DNA of 64,000 nucleotides, from assembly GCA_000403495.2 (NCBI GenBank), contig KE159810.1, positions 524,599 to 588,598 on the forward strand, in the 5' to 3' direction. The notes beneath the pieces are model-generated. The model saw only the letters and a list, made by a program, of their open reading frames with translations. It was not told where the DNA came from and made no database searches. The position numbers were made by a program, and so were the translations under genes. How positions within the stretch are numbered: position 1 is the stretch's first letter; each line of letters begins with the position of its first letter. This document shows positions 61,261 to 64,000 of the stretch, piece by piece. This DNA is from Lachnospiraceae bacterium 10-1 (GTDB lineage: Bacteria; Bacillota; Clostridia; Lachnospirales; Lachnospiraceae).

Positions 61261-62960
61261 GGCGTTTGCGAAACGCCAGAACCCACATAAATACGGGATT
61301 CTTTTTGTTACAAAATAAAACAACTCCTCACTGGTTTGTGGTAAAATTGAGATGTCGAGTAACAATCAACCATCCACCAGAAAGGAGTTGTACCTACATG
61401 ATACCATACAAACAGCTCTCTTTGGCAGATATTTTTACCGATTGCCAAAATAAATTTGATAATGATAAATATCAGTTCCTTGCACTTCTCGAAAATACCA
61501 TCAACTTAGATGAAATTGTCCCAGTGTCCTTTATTTCTCATTTCCATGCCGCCACTGGCAGGCCCCGTAAGCATCTGCTTTATCCAATGCTCAGGGCTCT
61601 GTTATTACAGCTTATCTTCTCAATCCCAACAACATCCCTGCTGATTGTATTCCTGAAATACTCCCAGGAACTGCGGGACTTCTGCGGGTTTGATGTTGTC
61701 CCGGATGCCTCTAAATTCACCCGGTTCAAACAGAATTTTTTATCGGACTTACAAGCCATGTTCGATCATCTTGTTGACTTGACCGAACCGATTTGCCATT
61801 GCATTGATACACAGAAAGCTTCCATGCTTCTTTTTGACACATCCGGCATTGAGGCATGGGTTACAGAAAACAATCCCAAATATGCCAACCGTATCATCAA
61901 ACAGCTTAAAGCCTTCAAAAAAGCAAAAGGGATGGACGATTCCTTTGACCCTTATAAAGCCGCCTACGGCTCCATGCCTTCCCATGCTGCCGCCAATTCA
62001 GCCATTCAGCAGATGTACATTAACGGGCATTTCTGTTATGCTTATAAATTCGGTATTATTACCAACGGTCTCGGCATTGTCCGGGATATTTCCTTTTATA
62101 GCAAGGATTTTCTTGAGGCTCATCCTGACATCATTGTTGGAAAAAAATCTGATTCCCCGGATGAAAATAAGAGTCTTGCCGATTCCAAGGCATTGATTCC
62201 CACTTTAAAGGATTTCTTTCGGAAGCATCCGCTTTTCAATCCGAAAACTTTTCTGGGAGACGCTGCATTTGATTCCATTGAAATCTACAAATACCTGTTA
62301 CAGGAAGCTTCCTTTGAGCAGGCTTACATTCCCCTCAACGGCAGAATCTCCCTTCCGAAATCCGACTGCCCGCTGAATAAGGACGGCGTCCCCTGCTGTC
62401 CTAAAGACCCGTCTCTTCCAATGAAACGCGAAGGAAGCAGGTCCCATCTCCGCTGCGGGCTGCCAACCATGAAGTTTGTATGCCCAAAAATGAAATGGGA
62501 ATATGATAAAACAACCAATAAAAGCAAACGTGTCTGCCACTGTGAAAATCCCTGTACTGAATCCCCCTGCGGCAGGATGTTTTATATTTATCCCGAGAAA
62601 AACCTGCGCGCCTATCCTGGTACGCTCCGTGGTACGGCCCAATGGGATTCCACCTATAAGCTCAGGGTAAATGTTGAGAAAGCAATCAACCATTTCAAGG
62701 ACAGCTTCTGTGTTGCGGGGCGTAAAACGCAGAATGAAAAAACGCTTCACGCTGACCTGCTTCTCGCCGGGATTACCCAGCTTATTACTGTAATGGCGGC
62801 TGATAAACTGCACAGGCATCAATATATCCGCAGTTTAAAACCTCTGATTGCATAACCTTACATACCTCATACCATTTCACGGGCAGATATCCTTATCTGC
62901 TTTGTTTTCATATCTTAAAACTCTTGTTATCCACATCCACCTCCTGTAAGTCTGGCTCAA
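61261..62960 (+). mobile_element. IS1182-type insertion sequence
   Basis: A single transposase gene (61398-62855) is flanked on the left by a GGCGTTT-GCG-AAACGCC hairpin (61261-61277) and on the right by a terminator-like hairpin at 62883-62900. The precise terminal inverted repeats were not delimited, so the boundaries are approximate. Confidence 0.6.
61398..62855 (+). CDS. IS1182-family transposase
   Basis: The ATG at 61398 is set by AAAGGAG ten bases upstream, giving 485 residues. It has the IS1182 pattern: an N-terminal DUF772-like domain (ALLLQLIFSIPTTSLLIVFL, LRDFCGFDVVPDASKFTRFK), catalytic Asp in LLFDTSGIEAWVTENN, second Asp in FLGDAAFDSIEIYKYL, a Cys-rich insert (CHCENPCTESPCGRMF), and catalytic Glu in VNVEKAINHFKD. 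The reading frame is intact, so the element may be active. Confidence 0.92.
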   Translation: MIPYKQLSLADIFTDCQNKFDNDKYQFLALLENTINLDEIVPVSFISHFHAATGRPRKHLLYPMLRALLLQLIFSIPTTSLLIVFLKYSQELRDFCGFDVVPDASKFTRFKQNFLSDLQAMFDHLVDLTEPICHCIDTQKASMLLFDTSGIEAWVTENNPKYANRIIKQLKAFKKAKGMDDSFDPYKAAYGSMPSHAAANSAIQQMYINGHFCYAYKFGIITNGLGIVRDISFYSKDFLEAHPDIIVGKKSDSPDENKSLADSKALIPTLKDFFRKHPLFNPKTFLGDAAFDSIEIYKYLLQEASFEQAYIPLNGRISLPKSDCPLNKDGVPCCPKDPSLPMKREGSRSHLRCGLPTMKFVCPKMKWEYDKTTNKSKRVCHCENPCTESPCGRMFYIYPEKNLRAYPGTLRGTAQWDSTYKLRVNVEKAINHFKDSFCVAGRKTQNEKTLHADLLLAGITQLITVMAADKLHRHQYIRSLKPLIA

Positions 62961-63200
62961 CTGGGCCTTTTCCCTATTGGAATCAAGATTTTGAACTTGT
63001 TTCGCAATTACCTAGAACTTTACTCTTTAAACTTATTGTAAAAAATATTGGGCTGTCATGCAAGCAGCAAGAACAATTATAATTAACATGAAACCATTCT
63101 GCCGAAATCTGGTCCACAAAATAATTCTCCTAACCTAAACTTTTTGATTGTATTACTCATTTTACTCTCCATTTCAAATAACCTTATTATAGTCTAGTAT
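62856..63200. other. Intergenic region with IS end and terminator
   Basis: GCAGATA-TCCT-TATCTGC (62883-62900) followed by TTTGTTTTC is a likely terminator of the transposase gene. The remainder shows no gene; it contains the IS right end and the downstream region of the AbiEii-type gene. Confidence 0.55.
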
Positions 63201-64000
63201 CTAATCCCACTTGCCTTCATTCGCATTCCACATTTTTTCAAATATATGTCCATTTATGACATTCGTATATGGTTCGCACAAAAAAACATTAATACCATGC
63301 AAAACCGTTGAAAATCCATCTATTTTAACATCAATTTTCTTTGTAAATGCTTTCCATTTCTTCTGCATCCCATCATCAGAAGCAAATGTCATAATTTGCT
63401 GAAACTGTTCTAATGAAAAAGCATGCTCGCGATTCGTAAATGTTCTATCTAATGCTTCACATAAAACCTTCCCATCAAAATCAAATTTATGTGAAAGATA
63501 ATAGATATCATAGTAATCTTTCATTCTGCTGGAAAATTCCATCAAAGAAAGAATTGCATCTATTTTTTCTGCTATTGTAGTCTCAATAGAATATGTATTA
63601 ATAATAGGCGCCTCAAAATCATCCAGTTGTGTAGGTATTCTACGTTTTTCCTGTTTAGGGACAATAACATCACCCACCCCAAAATCAATACTAAATTGTG
63701 TCCGCGTATTCTTGATCACTGACTGTATTGTCACCCCAATACCAGCATATTTTTTAGCCACAGCAATCGGTGCAACATCCTTTATTTCAAAGGATATAAA
63801 ATCGTTGCCCGTTCTAACTGCTATAATTTCTTCAACAACACCCCTTAATTGCTCTGGAGTGTTAGGTATTTTCTTTAACAAAAAATCTATATCTACGGTT
63901 ACTCTGCTGTCAAACTCTGTCAATGAATATATAAATAAGCCGCCTTTTAAAACCAAATTATCTACATATCTTGATTTTTCAAGTCTTCTCAAAAATTCCT
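63201..64000 (-). CDS. AbiEii/AbiGii-type nucleotidyltransferase toxin, partial
   Basis: The frame is open to the right window edge; the first visible residues EFLRRLEKSRYVDNLVLKGG show that the N-terminus is outside. Motifs of the AbiEii nucleotidyltransferase are present: LKGGLFIYSLTEFDSRVTVD with the DIDFLL metal-binding pair (TVDIDF), then IETTIAEKIDAILSLMEFSS and RMKDYYDIYYLS. The cognate antitoxin AbiEi would be upstream, beyond the window. AbiE-type systems act in phage abortive infection by nucleotidylating targets. Confidence 0.85.
   Translation of the reverse strand, partial: EFLRRLEKSRYVDNLVLKGGLFIYSLTEFDSRVTVDIDFLLKKIPNTPEQLRGVVEEIIAVRTGNDFISFEIKDVAPIAVAKKYAGIGVTIQSVIKNTRTQFSIDFGVGDVIVPKQEKRRIPTQLDDFEAPIINTYSIETTIAEKIDAILSLMEFSSRMKDYYDIYYLSHKFDFDGKVLCEALDRTFTNREHAFSLEQFQQIMTFASDDGMQKKWKAFTKKIDVKIDGFSTVLHGINVFLCEPYTNVINGHIFEKMWNANEGKWD

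Noticed and set aside
1-64000. CRISPR arrays, rRNA or tRNA genes
   Set aside because: No regularly spaced direct repeats and no recognisable tRNA or rRNA sequence were seen on reading the window by eye; a dedicated scan (e.g. tRNAscan-SE) was not possible.

Overview
The window looks like a chromosomal stretch of a low-GC, anaerobic gut Firmicute, most likely a Lachnospiraceae-type Clostridium. The evidence is a ferredoxin-based 2-oxoacid oxidoreductase, a superoxide reductase, a rubredoxin-glutamate synthase fusion, an SPL-family radical SAM enzyme, AgrC/LytTR signalling, a SpoIID/LysM spore-type protein, and strong AGGAGG ribosome sites. Most genes lie on the minus strand. No rRNA, tRNA or CRISPR array was seen.

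Left part (1-8,900). A DDE-transposase insertion sequence, cut by the window edge, interrupts a fructosamine (fructoselysine) utilisation locus. The locus reads frlD kinase and a FadR-type GntR regulator, then, from a second promoter, frlB deglycase, frlO binding protein and a truncated frlN permease. Both promoters carry the same TGGTNNNACCA-type operator just after the -10 box, so the regulator probably controls both. The glutamate synthase-like protein, a radical SAM protein and a YciI protein follow.

Middle (8,900-31,200). This holds acetyltransferases, superoxide reductase, a two-polypeptide 2-oxoacid:ferredoxin oxidoreductase, an ABC exporter with a LytTR/DUF3021 pair, and an AgrC/AgrA-like system with an unrecognised third gene and candidate LytTR boxes. 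It also holds a chemoreceptor, bioB-bioY, several metabolic or cell-surface genes, and a GH3 beta-glucosidase with reversed domain order.

Decayed natural-product locus (31,300-35,160). A nonribosomal peptide synthetase of apparent A-T-C-A-(T)-R architecture, a MATE/anti-sigma-ATPase fusion and a phosphopantetheinyl transferase have been collapsed by several deletions and frameshifts into about 3.8 kb.

35,390-45,240. A three-gene AT-rich cassette contains a divergent MurA-like protein without the MurA catalytic cysteine loop and two proteins I do not recognise. It is followed by an acyltransferase, a broken EFR1 ferredoxin gene, an XRE regulator, a SpoIID/peptidoglycan-binding/LysM protein, and a CrtI-like oxidoreductase with a TetR regulator.

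Integrated element (about 45,653-51,893). A 6.2 kb serine-recombinase element has split a histidine-phosphatase gene. Joining the flanks restores the gene in frame across a TGTT core. The element keeps typical Tn1549/Tn916-like accessory genes (sigma factor, HTH, KTR, XRE/DUF3796, TnpW-like) and carries a two-gene AT-rich cargo of winged-helix and DUF4145-like proteins. This cargo is the best candidate for an undescribed (possibly defence) system.

Right part (52,000-64,000). Two tandem hybrid histidine kinases (one with a receiver that has lost its phosphoacceptor Asp), several broken gene stubs, a tyrosine phosphatase, an intact EFR1 ferredoxin protein, a PNPOx-like protein, a GNAT protein, an IS1182-type insertion sequence, and a partial AbiEii-type nucleotidyltransferase running off the right edge.
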